A program made the translations under genes and the position numbers. A DNA stretch of 64,000 bases from Magnetofaba australis IT-1 (GTDB lineage: Bacteria; Pseudomonadota; Magnetococcia; Magnetococcales; Magnetococcaceae), in NCBI RefSeq assembly GCF_002109495.1, contig NZ_LVJN01000020.1:105001-169000 (forward strand), read 5' to 3'. Below, in pieces: positions 17,764 through 27,239 of the stretch (the first letter of the stretch is position 1; each line of letters begins with the position of its first letter). Under the pieces are notes generated by a model. The model ran no database searches. It was not told where the DNA came from and saw only the letters and a list, made by a program, of their open reading frames with translations.

Positions 17764-19191
17764 TTAGGCTTCCTGCAACAGGGTCAACTGCCCGCCCTCG
17801 TCGTGGGCGGAGAAGGGGATCGGGTAGTCGCCGGAGAAGCAGGCGTCGCAGAAGCTCTCCGGCGGCCCGCCGTTGACCGCTTGATACAGCCCCGGCAGGG
17901 TGATGAACTGCAGCGAATCAGCGGTGATGTGTTGGCACATCTCCTCCACGCTGTGGGAGGAGGCCAGCAACTCGGCGCGGGTGGGGGTGTCGATGCCGTA
18001 GTAGCAGGGGTAGGCGGTGGGCGGCGAGGAGATGCGCATGTGCACCTCTTTGGCCCCGGCGGCGCGCACCATCTTGACGATTTTGCGGCTGGTGGTGCCG
18101 CGCACCACCGAGTCGTCCACCAGAATCACCCGTTTGCCCTTGAGCGCCATGGGGTTGGCGTTGAGTTTGATCTTCACGCCAAAGTGGCGGATCTTCTGCT
18201 CGGGCTCAATGAAGGTGCGCCCCACATAGTGGTTGCGGATGATGCCCAGCTCAAACGGAATGCCGGACTCCTGCGCATAGCCCATGGCCGCGGCCACGCC
18301 GGAGTCGGGCACCGGCACCACCACATCGGCCTCCACCGGGTTCTCCCGCGCCAGCGCCGCGCCGATGCGCTTGCGCGCTTCATATACGCTGATGCCGTCG
18401 ATGGTGGAGTCGGGACGGGCGAAGTAGATGAACTCGAACACGCACAGTGAGCGCGCCTTCTTCTCGAACGGGAAGTAGGACTCCAGCCCGTTGGGGCCGA
18501 TCACCACCATCTCGCCGGGCTCCACGTCGCGCACGAACTCCGCTTCGATCAGATCCAGCGCACAGGTTTCCGAAGAGAGAATCCAGCAGTCGTCGCCGAT
18601 TTTACCCAGACACAGCGGACGGAAGCCGCTGGGGTCGCGCACGCCGATGATGAGGTTCTCATCCATGGCGGTCAGGGCGTAGGCGCCGCGCACCTGTTTC
18701 AGCGCTTCGACCAGCCGTTCGGGGAAGGTCTGTTTGCGCGACAGGGCGGTGAGGTGAACGATCACCTCGGTGTCCATGGTGGATTGAAAGATGGAGCCGC
18801 GGCGTTCGAGCATGCGGCGCATCTCCACGCCGTTGACCAGATTGCCGTTGTGGGCGAAGGCCAGACCGCCGTCGGCGGAGTCCACCACCAGGGGTTGGCG
18901 GTTGCGCACGTTGATGCTGCCGCCGGCGGTGGAGTAGCGCACGTGACCGATGGATTGACGCCCCTTCAGGCGCTCCATCTCCCGCGCTTTGAAGATGTCC
19001 GCCACCAGTCCCGAACCGCGCGAGACGTGGAAGATGCGGTCATCCACCGAGACGATGCCCGCCGCCTCCTGTCCGCGATGTTGCAGGGCGTAGAGCCCCA
19101 GATAGACCAGATTGGCCGCTTCGGAGTGGTTGTACACGCCAAAAACGCCGCACTCATCGTGAAAATGGTCATCGTCAAGCAGCGGTTCCAA
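17764..19191 (-). CDS. purF: amidophosphoribosyltransferase
   Basis: First step of purine synthesis: PRPP plus glutamine to phosphoribosylamine. The N-terminal glutaminase has its nucleophile in DDHFHDECGVFGVY, so a 13-residue propeptide must be removed, as in B. subtilis PurF. The PRTase motif is VILVDDSVVRGTTSRKIV. Four cysteines at SLCVFEFIYF, YPCYYGID and SFCDACFSGDYP match the Fe-S ligands of the Bacillus-type enzyme. I place the start at a TTG (19189-19191) with AGAGGG upstream: 475 aa. The frame stays open to a TTG at 19251 in the loop of a 23-bp hairpin, which would add 20 unlikely residues. Confidence 0.93.
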   Translation of the reverse strand: MEPLLDDDHFHDECGVFGVYNHSEAANLVYLGLYALQHRGQEAAGIVSVDDRIFHVSRGSGLVADIFKAREMERLKGRQSIGHVRYSTAGGSINVRNRQPLVVDSADGGLAFAHNGNLVNGVEMRRMLERRGSIFQSTMDTEVIVHLTALSRKQTFPERLVEALKQVRGAYALTAMDENLIIGVRDPSGFRPLCLGKIGDDCWILSSETCALDLIEAEFVRDVEPGEMVVIGPNGLESYFPFEKKARSLCVFEFIYFARPDSTIDGISVYEARKRIGAALARENPVEADVVVPVPDSGVAAAMGYAQESGIPFELGIIRNHYVGRTFIEPEQKIRHFGVKIKLNANPMALKGKRVILVDDSVVRGTTSRKIVKMVRAAGAKEVHMRISSPPTAYPCYYGIDTPTRAELLASSHSVEEMCQHITADSLQFITLPGLYQAVNGGPPESFCDACFSGDYPIPFSAHDEGGQLTLLQEA

Positions 19192-19224
19192 TGGATCGAC
19201 CCTCTGCAGCTGGGCGCGCCCATA

Positions 19225-19274
19225 ACGTCCAATCCCGGAAACGGCCCACAAGGGCCGTTTCCGGGATTGGACGT
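19225..19274. promoter_or_regulatory. perfect 23-bp hairpin between cvpA and purF
   Basis: A 23-nt arm (begins ACGTCCAATCCC) is exactly complementary to the arm after a 4-nt loop ACAA (19248-19251). On the minus strand it lies about 35 nt after the cvpA stop and 34 nt before the purF start. There is no T run on the purF-sense strand, so it is not an ordinary terminator. It may be an attenuator, a processing site, or a captured palindrome. Confidence 0.75.
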
Positions 19275-19309
19275 CACGCGCATGACCCTCTGTTGGGGCC
19301 AGGGCGTGT

Positions 19310-19951
19310 TCAGTTACGGTTCAACTCGCGCATCAGGCGCTCCAAGCGGCGATTGTCCGCCGCTGTGGGTTGCGCCGCTTCGGCTTCAGGCGCTTCGCCA
19401 AACGGCCGAGACAGTCGCCAGGGGGAGGGCGCGGAGCCATCCACATGCAGCCGTTCGCGACCATTATCGCTGGGACGCAGGGCGGAATCCACCGGTTGAT
19501 GCTCGGCCAAAAACAGCGCGCCGTCCACAAACGGCTTGGCCAGCACCGAACGGCGCAGCATCTCCTGCGGCGGGCCGCCAAAGGGAATCGATGCGGTGAT
19601 GCCGACGATGATGATGACTATAGCACGAACCAGAGACAAGCTCATCCCCAACGTGCGCGCTTTCCACGTCAACCGGCCGCTGTCGCGCAGTCGTTGCAGA
19701 AGATAGCTGATCCCCGCCGTGAGCAACAGGGAGATCATCAGCACGCCGAACAGAGCCACCGCGCGCAAGATAAGGGGATCGGCGATGTAGTCGGCCAGAT
19801 GCGCCGCCGCCGGACCCGATAAAAAGGTGGTCAGGGCAAAGGCGATGACCCATCCGCCCAGCGCCGCCGCCTCGCGGATCGCGCCGCGATTGTAGGCCAT
19901 CAGCAGCGCCGCGCCAAAGATAAACAGCAGGGCGTAATCGAACCAGATCAT
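19310..19951 (-). CDS. cvpA: CvpA family membrane protein
   Basis: 213 aa with four membrane segments in the first ~140 residues (IWFDYALLFIFGAALLMAYNRG..., ALGGWVIAFALTTFL, LRAVALFGVLMISLLLTAGISYLL, LVRAIVIIIVGITASIPFG), then a soluble tail. The short gap to purF on the same strand reproduces the classical cvpA-purF operon. CvpA is needed for colicin V production in E. coli and affects envelope integrity in others. The ending DNRRLERLMRELNRN is a charged helix. Confidence 0.9.
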   Translation of the reverse strand: MIWFDYALLFIFGAALLMAYNRGAIREAAALGGWVIAFALTTFLSGPAAAHLADYIADPLILRAVALFGVLMISLLLTAGISYLLQRLRDSGRLTWKARTLGMSLSLVRAIVIIIVGITASIPFGGPPQEMLRRSVLAKPFVDGALFLAEHQPVDSALRPSDNGRERLHVDGSAPSPWRLSRPFGEAPEAEAAQPTAADNRRLERLMRELNRN

Positions 19952-20091
19952 GATGCGAACCTCGTTAAATGATCGCCCACAGACGCAGCGTCATGCCGCA
20001 TCAGCAGGCTGATGTGCGCGTAATCAGCACGCGCGCCCCACTCTCCGGCGGGGTTGAATCGAACGGTGCGAGGTTTGGTTGATGATAATGA

Positions 20092-20261
20092 AAGATATTG
20101 AGGGCTATGCCCTCAAACTCCCTTCAGAGCAAAAGCCAAACCTTGGGGCGCTGCCCCAGTGTTGTCCCCATTGGCCGCTGGGGACAGCGGCCCCCAGACC
20201 TCGCCCAGCAAATCGCTTGCGATTTGCGTATTAATAATCATCGGGCCATAAATGTCCCGAT
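20092..20261 (+). repeat. degenerate hairpin array between radA and cvpA
   Basis: A decayed member of the dispersed family. It shows GAAAGATATTGAGGGC-TAT-GCCCTCAA, a TTGGGGC-GCT-GCCCCA-like hairpin and CCGCTG-GGGA-CAGCGG. GCAAATCGC-TT-GCGATTTGC lies at about 20210-20229. Last is ATCGGG/CCCGAT around the loop CCATAAATGT (20240-20261). That loop recurs at three other loci with other stems. The rest of the gap 19952-20323 shows nothing recognisable. Confidence 0.65.
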
Positions 20262-20323
20262 TTTCGAATTTTCACTTTTGTGCGCCACCGGCCAGCGTCG
20301 CGCAGAATTCAAGTCTCATGCAA

Positions 20324-21703
20324 TCACACGTCGAATCGCTCAATCGCCTCTTCCACCGACGCCACCCCTTCCAAACGCATCGCCCCGGGGCTGGGCAGGT
20401 TCTTCATGCTCTTGTCCGGCAGTAGACAGCGGTTGAAACCCAGCTTCTCCGCCTCTTTCAGTCGCGTGGCGATGTGCGACACCGCACGGGTCTCGCCGCC
20501 CAATCCCACTTCGCCGACAATCACCAAACCGCGATCGGCGCTCATGTTGCGCAGACTGGCGTAGAGCGACACCGCCACCGCCAAGTCCGCCGCCGGTTCG
20601 GTGACGCGAAACCCTCCGGCCACGTTAAGAAAGATGTCGTGGTTGAACAGTCCCAACCCCAAGCGCTTCTCCAACACCGCCGTGAGCATGGCCAGCCGGT
20701 TGACGTCAAAGCCGATGGCGGTGCGGCGCGGCTGCGGCAGCGGACTGGGCGCCACCAGCGACTGAATTTCGATCAATACCGGGCGCGTGCCCTCCAGCCC
20801 GGCGAACACCACCGACCCGGCGGCGCCCTGCACCCGCTCGGAGAGGAACAGCTCCGACGGGTTGTCCACTTCCGCCAGACCAACATCGCGCATTTCGAAC
20901 ACGCCGATCTCATTGGCGGCGCCGAAGCGGTTCTTCACCGCGCGCAGAATCCGATAGCTATGGCCGCGCTCGCCCTCGAAGTAGAGCACGGTGTCCACCA
21001 TGTGCTCCAGCACCCGGGGCCCGGCGATCTGCCCCTCTTTGGTGACATGACCCACCAGGAACAGCGCCATACCGCGCATTTTCGCCGCTGCAATGAGTCG
21101 CTGCGCGCACTCGCGCACCTGAGTCACGGTTCCCGCCGCGGCGGGCAGGTCGTCGCTGGCCACGGTCTGGATCGAATCCAGGCACAACACCGCCGGTTCG
21201 GTCTCGATGATGGCCTGTTCGATGTTCTCCAGGCGCGTCTCCATCAGCACGTCGAAGCCGTCGCCGCCGATCTGCATGCGCTCGGCGCGCATTTTGATCT
21301 GCGCCAACGACTCCTCGCCGGAGACATAGAGGGTTTTGCGACCGCGCGCCAGTTGCGCCATGGCGCCCATGAGCAGGGTGGATTTGCCGATGCCGGGGTC
21401 GCCCGCCAGCAGCAGCGCGCAGCCGGGCACGAGGCCGCCGCCCAGCACGCGGTCCAATTCGCCGATGCCGGTGCGGATGCGCGTTTCGCCTTGGCTGGCC
21501 ACCGCGCTCAGGGGCTGGGGTTTATTCACGCCAGCGCCTCCGGCGGCGGGCGCGGCAGCGGGGGAAGCGCGCTTGCCGCCGCCAGAGGCGGGCGTAAACG
21601 ATTTGAGCGTGTTCCACGCGCCGCAGGCGGAACAGCGCCCCTGCCACTGGGCGAAGTCGGCGCCGCAGTCGCTACAGACGAATCGCTGTTTATCGCGGGC
21701 CAT
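20324..21703 (-). CDS. radA: DNA repair protein RadA
   Basis: RecA-related helicase-like protein that promotes branch migration at recombination intermediates. The 459 aa contain an N-terminal C4 zinc finger (CSDCGADFAQWQGRCSACGAW), Walker A GDPGIGKSTLLMG near residue 105, the RadA-specific KNRFGAANEIGVFEM, and a C-terminal Lon-protease-like domain ending VASVEEAIERF. The zinc finger is followed by a Gly/Ala-rich linker. Its 3' side is next to a degenerate hairpin array, its 5' side to a four-unit array. Confidence 0.96.
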   Translation of the reverse strand: MARDKQRFVCSDCGADFAQWQGRCSACGAWNTLKSFTPASGGGKRASPAAAPAAGGAGVNKPQPLSAVASQGETRIRTGIGELDRVLGGGLVPGCALLLAGDPGIGKSTLLMGAMAQLARGRKTLYVSGEESLAQIKMRAERMQIGGDGFDVLMETRLENIEQAIIETEPAVLCLDSIQTVASDDLPAAAGTVTQVRECAQRLIAAAKMRGMALFLVGHVTKEGQIAGPRVLEHMVDTVLYFEGERGHSYRILRAVKNRFGAANEIGVFEMRDVGLAEVDNPSELFLSERVQGAAGSVVFAGLEGTRPVLIEIQSLVAPSPLPQPRRTAIGFDVNRLAMLTAVLEKRLGLGLFNHDIFLNVAGGFRVTEPAADLAVAVSLYASLRNMSADRGLVIVGEVGLGGETRAVSHIATRLKEAEKLGFNRCLLPDKSMKNLPSPGAMRLEGVASVEEAIERFDV

Positions 21704-21805
21704 GGTCAGCTCCCGTCAGGGCAGGGGGCGCGTGGATGACAGTGCATAAAATCCAACGGCCATACAGAATCTTCACGCAAGCAAAGAAGCCAAACGAACC
21801 GAGGT

Positions 21806-21893
21806 CCAGGAGGGCGTCCCTCCTGGAGGGTCCAGGGCAAAGCCCTGGCGGGTTCAGGGCGGCGCCCTGATGGGGTCTGGGGCAAAGCCCCAG
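21806..21893 (+). repeat. four-unit hairpin array between radA and SPOR gene
   Basis: Four consecutive hairpins: CCAGGAGGG-CGT-CCCTCCTGG, CCAGGGC-AAA-GCCCTGG, TCAGGGC-GGC-GCCCTGA and CTGGGGC-AAA-GCCCCAG. They are joined by 5-6 nt spacers of the type GGGT. The lead-in AGAAGCCAAACGAACCGAGG resembles the lead-in of the arrays at 29050 and 29350. No head motif is present. Confidence 0.85.
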
Positions 21894-21929
21894 CCTCTTT
21901 TCCCATCCTCGTCGTTGCTTTATTTCAAC

Positions 21930-23351
21930 TCAATTGACCTTCAAATAACTGGCCGACAGCCCGGTGGAGTCCATAATCACCTGGGAGGCGGCGAAGGCGT
22001 CGTCGCGGGTGGCGAACGGACCCACCACCACATGAGTGTGATCCTTGCCGCCCATGCTCACCATTTTCAGGCGATCAGGGATCCCATGTTGCGCCAACAG
22101 TTTGTGTGCGCGCAGGGCGTTGTCGGAGTTGGCGAAGGTGCCCGCCAGCACCACGAACGGCCCCGGGGCCATCTGCGGGAAGAACTCCGGCGGCGTGGCC
22201 ATCTGCGCTTCAAACGGCGGGCTGTCCTGCAGCTCGGCGGCGCTCAGGCCCAACTCCAGCTCGCCATCGGCGGCGCTCTGTCCGGCGGCGTCCTCGTCGT
22301 TGGGCGCGGGGGAGGCGTCGTCATCGTGGGCGTCGGGAACCGGCGTGTTATGGTGCGCCAGGGTGATGGGCGTCTGCGTGGTCTCGGCGGCGACTTCAGG
22401 CGCGGCGGCGGCTTTGGCCACCGTAACCTCGGCTTTTACCGGCGTGGGCGCGCTCTTTTTCGCCAACTGCGTCGGACGGCGCTTGGGCGTCGGCTGCGCC
22501 AGAGGAATCGGGCGCAGGGTCGGCTCGGCGGCGGCCACCATCTGTTCATACTCATCCAGGCTCAACTTGCTGGCGGCCATGATGTAGTCGGTATCCAGAC
22601 CGCTCTTGGCGCGCACGTAACGCGCCGCCGCCGCCGCTGTTTTGCGGGTGGCGTAGGGGCCCAACAGCACGTGGGTCATGGGCGGCGAAAAGGAGTCGTC
22701 CAGCTTCAACTGCGTGGGAATGCCGTAGTTGCGCAGACGCTCCTGCACGCGCACCGCGTTCAGGGTGTTGGAGAAGGAGCCGCACAGGGTGAGAAAACGC
22801 CCCTCTTCCCGGGCGGGCAACGCATCGGGCACGCCGTAGGAGATGTGCATCAGGCTCCCCGTCGGGCCCGCTTTGGGGCTCTTGGCGGCGGTGTCGGCCT
22901 GGGCCACAATGGCCGACCCGGCGCGGACGGGCGGGGCATAGCTGAACGCAGCGTCGGAGATCACTTCGGCGGCGGCGTTGGGATGCGCCATGGCCAGGTG
23001 AATCTCCGCTTCGGGCCGCACCGGACGCCACAGTCCGGCGTCATTGGCCAGCGGGCCGAAGTGGACCTTCTGCATCGTATAGGGGCTGGGCGCGGCGAAT
23101 CCCTGTTTGGCCGTGAGCGCCCACAGAGCGGTCAGGCCCAGCAGCGCCATGCCGCCAATGCGCAGCAGTTTTTTGCCATCCATGCGGCGTCCGTTGACCG
23201 CGCTCCAATCCAGGTCGCGGGTAATCATGGCCATGCGCGCGCTATCGGGCGAGACGCCATCGCCCCACTCCTCGCTGTAGCAAGTGGGTGTGTTGACAAC
23301 TTGATTCGCTCGCGCCGAGGCGCTTGCTTTGCGCGTTTTGGGTGCGCCCAT
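21930..23351 (-). CDS. protein with two SPOR domains and one membrane segment
   Basis: 473 aa. A membrane segment at about residues 64-84 (LLRIGGMALLGLTALWALTA) is followed by two SPOR domains. The first is around residues 205-285 (GRFLTLCGSFSNTLNAVRVQERLRN..HVLLGPYAT), the second at the C-terminus (GPFVVLAGTFANSDNALRAHKLL..HVVVGPFATRDDA). The linker between is Ala/Pro/Thr-rich. SPOR domains bind septal peptidoglycan stripped of stem peptides, so a division or envelope role is likely. The start at 23351 may be too early; the first ~55 residues are low in conserved features. Confidence 0.8.
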   Translation of the reverse strand: MGAPKTRKASASARANQVVNTPTCYSEEWGDGVSPDSARMAMITRDLDWSAVNGRRMDGKKLLRIGGMALLGLTALWALTAKQGFAAPSPYTMQKVHFGPLANDAGLWRPVRPEAEIHLAMAHPNAAAEVISDAAFSYAPPVRAGSAIVAQADTAAKSPKAGPTGSLMHISYGVPDALPAREEGRFLTLCGSFSNTLNAVRVQERLRNYGIPTQLKLDDSFSPPMTHVLLGPYATRKTAAAAARYVRAKSGLDTDYIMAASKLSLDEYEQMVAAAEPTLRPIPLAQPTPKRRPTQLAKKSAPTPVKAEVTVAKAAAAPEVAAETTQTPITLAHHNTPVPDAHDDDASPAPNDEDAAGQSAADGELELGLSAAELQDSPPFEAQMATPPEFFPQMAPGPFVVLAGTFANSDNALRAHKLLAQHGIPDRLKMVSMGGKDHTHVVVGPFATRDDAFAASQVIMDSTGLSASYLKVN

Positions 23352-23971
23352 GATGGGATCCTTTCGCTACACAAGCCCATGCGGCGACTGCTGGCGGAGC
23401 CAAAACAGTTCACTGCGCAGGGGCGGATGCGGTCGCCTCTGGCTGCCAAGACGCGCGGTTTGATGCGGCGCAGAAACACTCTTCTGCGCACGCTACGCTC
23501 GTCTCGCCGCTGAGGGCGGCCCATGCGCGCCGTGGTGAGAAACGACGCTCTGACTCAGGCAACTGAGCAAAGGCGGCGCCAAATCCGAAATCCCGACCCA
23601 CTCTGAGCGCTACGCCCAAATCGACTGGGGTGTGAATCCGGGTATTATTTTGTCCAAGTCAAACCATTGACGAGTTATGGTTAAATTCGACGGGGGAGGT
23701 GTCGGAAGTTTGATAATTCAAAAAGGCACAGCGAAAAAAATCTGTCATGGGGCAACCAATTTGATTGATCGCAAAGCGCGCGGGCGCCATACTAACGCGG
23801 CGTAGATATCTGTCTGATCCTGCTTTAAGTATCTAAATGGATATGGCGAACGCACCTATTTTGCCCAGCCGATTTGTCTGATTTGTTCTCTTTTTCAATA
23901 CACGTTCTAGTTGACTCGGTTTGACGCATTTTCGTCACACTTCCCCGGGGGGGGATGGAGTAAGTGATCTT
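23352..23971. other. 620-bp intergenic region, no gene seen
   Basis: Divergent gap between the SPOR gene (minus) and the histidine phosphatase (plus). About 23640-23940 is AT-richer than its surroundings, as expected for promoters in both directions. No convincing -35/-10 pair, RNA gene or hairpin unit was found. Confidence 0.5.
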
Positions 23972-24589
23972 ATGCGCGCCTTGCCGACGCTGTTGGTTGT
24001 TCTGACCAGCCTGTTTGTCTCGCCCGCTGCTGTTCTGGCCGCCGCCGAATTCAAAACGCCAAGTTTACACGCCCTGCAAAAGGGGGGGCTGGTGATCTTC
24101 CTGCGTCATGCCATCAGTGATCGCAGCCAGAATGACGCCAGCAACGGCTCTGCCGACGATTGCGCCACGCAACGCAACCTCTCCCAACAGGGGCGCGCGC
24201 AAGCCGTGCGCATCGGCCAAGCCATCAAGGATCTGGGCATTCCCATCGCGGAAGTGTTGAGCAGTCCCTATTGCCGTTGCCGCGACACCGCCCAGCTGGC
24301 GTTTGGGAGCGCCAAAATGAAAGTGCAGGAGTTTCTGCACTTTGCCATTGGGTTGTCCAAGCAGGGGCGTATGCAGGCCGCCGATGCGCTGCGCGCGCTG
24401 CTCTCGGCCAAAGTCGCGCCCGGCGGCAATCGCGTCATTGTCTCGCACAATAGCAATCTGCGCGAAGCCGCCGCCATCTGGCCCAAGCCCGAAGGCGTGG
24501 CGTATGTGTTTCGCCCCTTGGGTGACGGATTTGAAGTGGTGGGACGCATCGCGCCCGACCAGTGGCGTCAACTTGAGCAGGGTTTGTGA
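23972..24589 (+). CDS. periplasmic histidine phosphatase family protein
   Basis: 205 aa. A signal peptide (MRALPTLLVVLTSLFVSPAAVLA, cut near AA/AE) precedes a histidine-phosphatase fold: catalytic FLRHAISD (RHA instead of the usual RHG), LSQQGRAQAVRIGQAIKDL, SSPYCRCRDTAQLAFG, and the second catalytic histidine in VIVSHNSNLREAA. The ATG at 23972 follows GGAGTAAG; an earlier in-frame ATG at 23921 would push the signal peptide inside. Its TGA lies within the first codons of the GGDEF/EAL gene, so the two are coupled. Substrate unknown. Confidence 0.8.
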   Translation: MRALPTLLVVLTSLFVSPAAVLAAAEFKTPSLHALQKGGLVIFLRHAISDRSQNDASNGSADDCATQRNLSQQGRAQAVRIGQAIKDLGIPIAEVLSSPYCRCRDTAQLAFGSAKMKVQEFLHFAIGLSKQGRMQAADALRALLSAKVAPGGNRVIVSHNSNLREAAAIWPKPEGVAYVFRPLGDGFEVVGRIAPDQWRQLEQGL

Positions 24590-27216
24590 GCGCCATGCGA
24601 CTGACCATTCGACAACAGGTGATGGCGTTCCCGGCGCTGTTTGTGCTCATGGCGGCGGCCGTGCTGCTGATCTTGAGCATGGTGCTGTGGGAGTTCGACG
24701 CCCTGGAGGAGAGCGCCACCGATCGCGCCATCCCCGCGTTTAGCGCGTTGGAGCAGCAGATTGAGATCATTGCGCGCCAGGAGCTGCGTCTACACAGCTA
24801 TCTGAATGACGCGCCCAGTTTGGATGAGGAGCAGGCCTACGCCCAAGGCCAGCGTCTGATCGAAGAGTTGGATGTCTCCTGGCGGGCGTTTAGGCAGAGT
24901 CTGTCGGTGTTGTCCCAGGACGCCTTGGCGTGGAGCGACGCCGAGGATAGGCGGCTGAATGAGCAGTTGAGCGAGTTGTTTGCCCGGGTGCGCGGCGCTC
25001 TGGTGGAGACGGTGCGCATCGCCAGCGTCGATCCCGCCAAAGCGCGTGAAGTGGCCGCCGACGTCACCGCCCATCAGGCCATGGCGACCCATTTTATCCA
25101 TGAGCTGGCGCAGCGCATCAGCGGCCAGTTGAGCGAGCGTTTTCAACACACCGGCGAGCGCTTTGAGCGGCAGGTGGTGCTGGCGCAAATTCTGGTGATT
25201 CTCGGCGCCGCCTTGTGTTTGGCGCTGATGCTGATGGCTGCGCGCCGCATCGCCGCCAACCTGGATCGCTTGCGCAGCTCGATGACCTCGCTGGCTCAAG
25301 GCGGGGCGGCCTCGGCGGAGGAGAGTCTGTTCCAATGGGATCCGGCGTTTGAGCCGGTGCGCGAAGTGGCGGAGATGGTGCGCCACGCCCAGGCGGAGAT
25401 GGAGCGTCTCAACGCCGAACTGGAGCGCGAGAAGAGCGCCCTGCATGAGAAAGTCCTGGCGCGCACCGAGCAGCTTGAGCGCAACAATATCGGCCTCAAA
25501 CAGGAGGTCGAGCAGCGCCGCGCCGCCGAAGCCAATCTGCGTCTGTATCGTACGGTGGTGGAGAACACCGACGAGGCGGTGCTCATCACCGATGCGCGCA
25601 ATCGCATCATCGCCGTCAATCGCGCCTTCCTGAGCATGACCGGCTTTGATCGCGAAGATGTGATCGGGCAAAACCCCGGCATCACCAGTTCGGGGCTGCA
25701 CGATGATGATTTCTACGCCGCCATGTGGCGCGAGCTGGACGCCACCGGCTCCTGGCGCGGCGAGGTGTGGGACCGTCGGCGCAATGGCGAGGTCTACCCC
25801 AAGTGGCTCACCATCAATGCGGTGCGCGACGACGCCGGCCATGTGACCCACTATGTGGGTCTGTTCATGGATATCTCCGAACAGAAGGCGACCCAGCAGA
25901 AGCTGGAGGATCTGGCGTTCAAGGATGCGTTGACCGGTCTGCCCAACCGCGCCCTGTTCCACGATCGTCTGAGCCAGGAGATCGCCATCGCCAAGCGCAA
26001 TCGCACCGGCTTGATGCTCTTCTTCATGGACCTGGACCGCTTTAAACACGTGAACGATTCGTTGGGCCATGACATCGGCGACCAACTGTTGAAAGAGGTG
26101 GCGGGGCGCATGCGCGGGGCGCTGCGCGAGGCCGATACGGTATCGCGACTGGGCGGCGATGAGTTCACCATCATCCTGCCGGGCCTGCTCACCGAGAAGA
26201 ACGCCGGCTCCATCGCGCAGAAGGTGATCGACTCGCTGCACGACTCCTTCCGCCTGGAGGGTCATGAGATCTTCGTCGGCGCCAGCATCGGCATCGCCTG
26301 CTATCCGCAGGATGGCCAGCAGATGGGCGAATTGATCAAGAGCGCGGATATCGCCATGTACCAGGCCAAACAGGCCGGACGCGGCGTCTATCGCTTCTTC
26401 CGCGATGAGCTCAACGCCGTCAATCAGTCGCGTCTGAAGATAGAAGCGGATCTGCGTCGGGCGTTGGAGAACAATGAGATCCACGTCTGGTTCCAACCCA
26501 AGGTCGACCCCTTGAGCGAACGCATCGTCGGCGCCGAGGCGCTGGCGCGCTGGGTCACCGCCAACAACGAGATCATCAGCCCGGACAAATTCATTCCGCT
26601 GGCCGAAGAGATCGGCTTGATTTTGCCGTTGGGCCGTCATGTGTTGCGGCAGGCGTGCGAACAGGCGGTGGGGTGGCCGCAGCGGGAGGAGGGCGAGCTG
26701 AGCGTGTCGGTCAACCTCTCCATCAAGCAGTTCAAGGATCCCAATCTGGTGGCCTCGGTGAGCGAGATCCTTGACCAAACCGGCCTGCCGCCTGCGCGAC
26801 TGGAGCTGGAGATTACCGAAAGCGCCGCCATGATGGACGCGCAAAAGGCGCGCGAGATCGTCGAGCAGTTGCGCAATCTGGGCATTCAGATCGCCATTGA
26901 CGACTTCGGCACCGGCTACTCATCGTTGAGTCATCTGCGTCACTTCCCGGTGCAGACCCTCAAGATTGACCGCTCCTTTATTCGCCATCTCACCACCGAC
27001 GAGCGCTCCGCTTCCATCGTTGCCTCCATGTTCCACTTGGCCAACGCGCTGGAGATCAAGGTGGTGGTGGAGGGGGTGGAGACCCGCGAGCAGCTGGACA
27101 AACTCGGCCCCATCGGCGACGCCCTGATTCAGGGTTATCTGTTCAGTGCGCCCCAGGCCGCCCACGACTTCTCCCGCGTGTTGCACAATATGGATGCTCC
27201 TGTGGGGCGAGCCTGA
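24586..27216 (+). CDS. membrane PAS-GGDEF-EAL cyclic-di-GMP protein
   Basis: 876 aa. TM1 about 14-36, a periplasmic helical sensor region, TM2 about 198-220. A cytoplasmic linker and coiled coil follow, then PAS (about 320-435), GGDEF (about 445-605, intact GGDEF near 523-527) and EAL (about 620-865, intact EAL near 650, with DDFGTGYSSLSHL). Both catalytic signatures are present, so it may make and/or degrade cyclic di-GMP. The start is a GTG overlapping the phosphatase stop, or the ATG nine bases later. A link to the flagellar operon 4.5 kb on is plausible but not shown. Confidence 0.92.
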   Translation: MSAMRLTIRQQVMAFPALFVLMAAAVLLILSMVLWEFDALEESATDRAIPAFSALEQQIEIIARQELRLHSYLNDAPSLDEEQAYAQGQRLIEELDVSWRAFRQSLSVLSQDALAWSDAEDRRLNEQLSELFARVRGALVETVRIASVDPAKAREVAADVTAHQAMATHFIHELAQRISGQLSERFQHTGERFERQVVLAQILVILGAALCLALMLMAARRIAANLDRLRSSMTSLAQGGAASAEESLFQWDPAFEPVREVAEMVRHAQAEMERLNAELEREKSALHEKVLARTEQLERNNIGLKQEVEQRRAAEANLRLYRTVVENTDEAVLITDARNRIIAVNRAFLSMTGFDREDVIGQNPGITSSGLHDDDFYAAMWRELDATGSWRGEVWDRRRNGEVYPKWLTINAVRDDAGHVTHYVGLFMDISEQKATQQKLEDLAFKDALTGLPNRALFHDRLSQEIAIAKRNRTGLMLFFMDLDRFKHVNDSLGHDIGDQLLKEVAGRMRGALREADTVSRLGGDEFTIILPGLLTEKNAGSIAQKVIDSLHDSFRLEGHEIFVGASIGIACYPQDGQQMGELIKSADIAMYQAKQAGRGVYRFFRDELNAVNQSRLKIEADLRRALENNEIHVWFQPKVDPLSERIVGAEALARWVTANNEIISPDKFIPLAEEIGLILPLGRHVLRQACEQAVGWPQREEGELSVSVNLSIKQFKDPNLVASVSEILDQTGLPPARLELEITESAAMMDAQKAREIVEQLRNLGIQIAIDDFGTGYSSLSHLRHFPVQTLKIDRSFIRHLTTDERSASIVASMFHLANALEIKVVVEGVETREQLDKLGPIGDALIQGYLFSAPQAAHDFSRVLHNMDAPVGRA

Positions 27217-27239
27217 GACGACGGGCGGCGATGCGCTGA

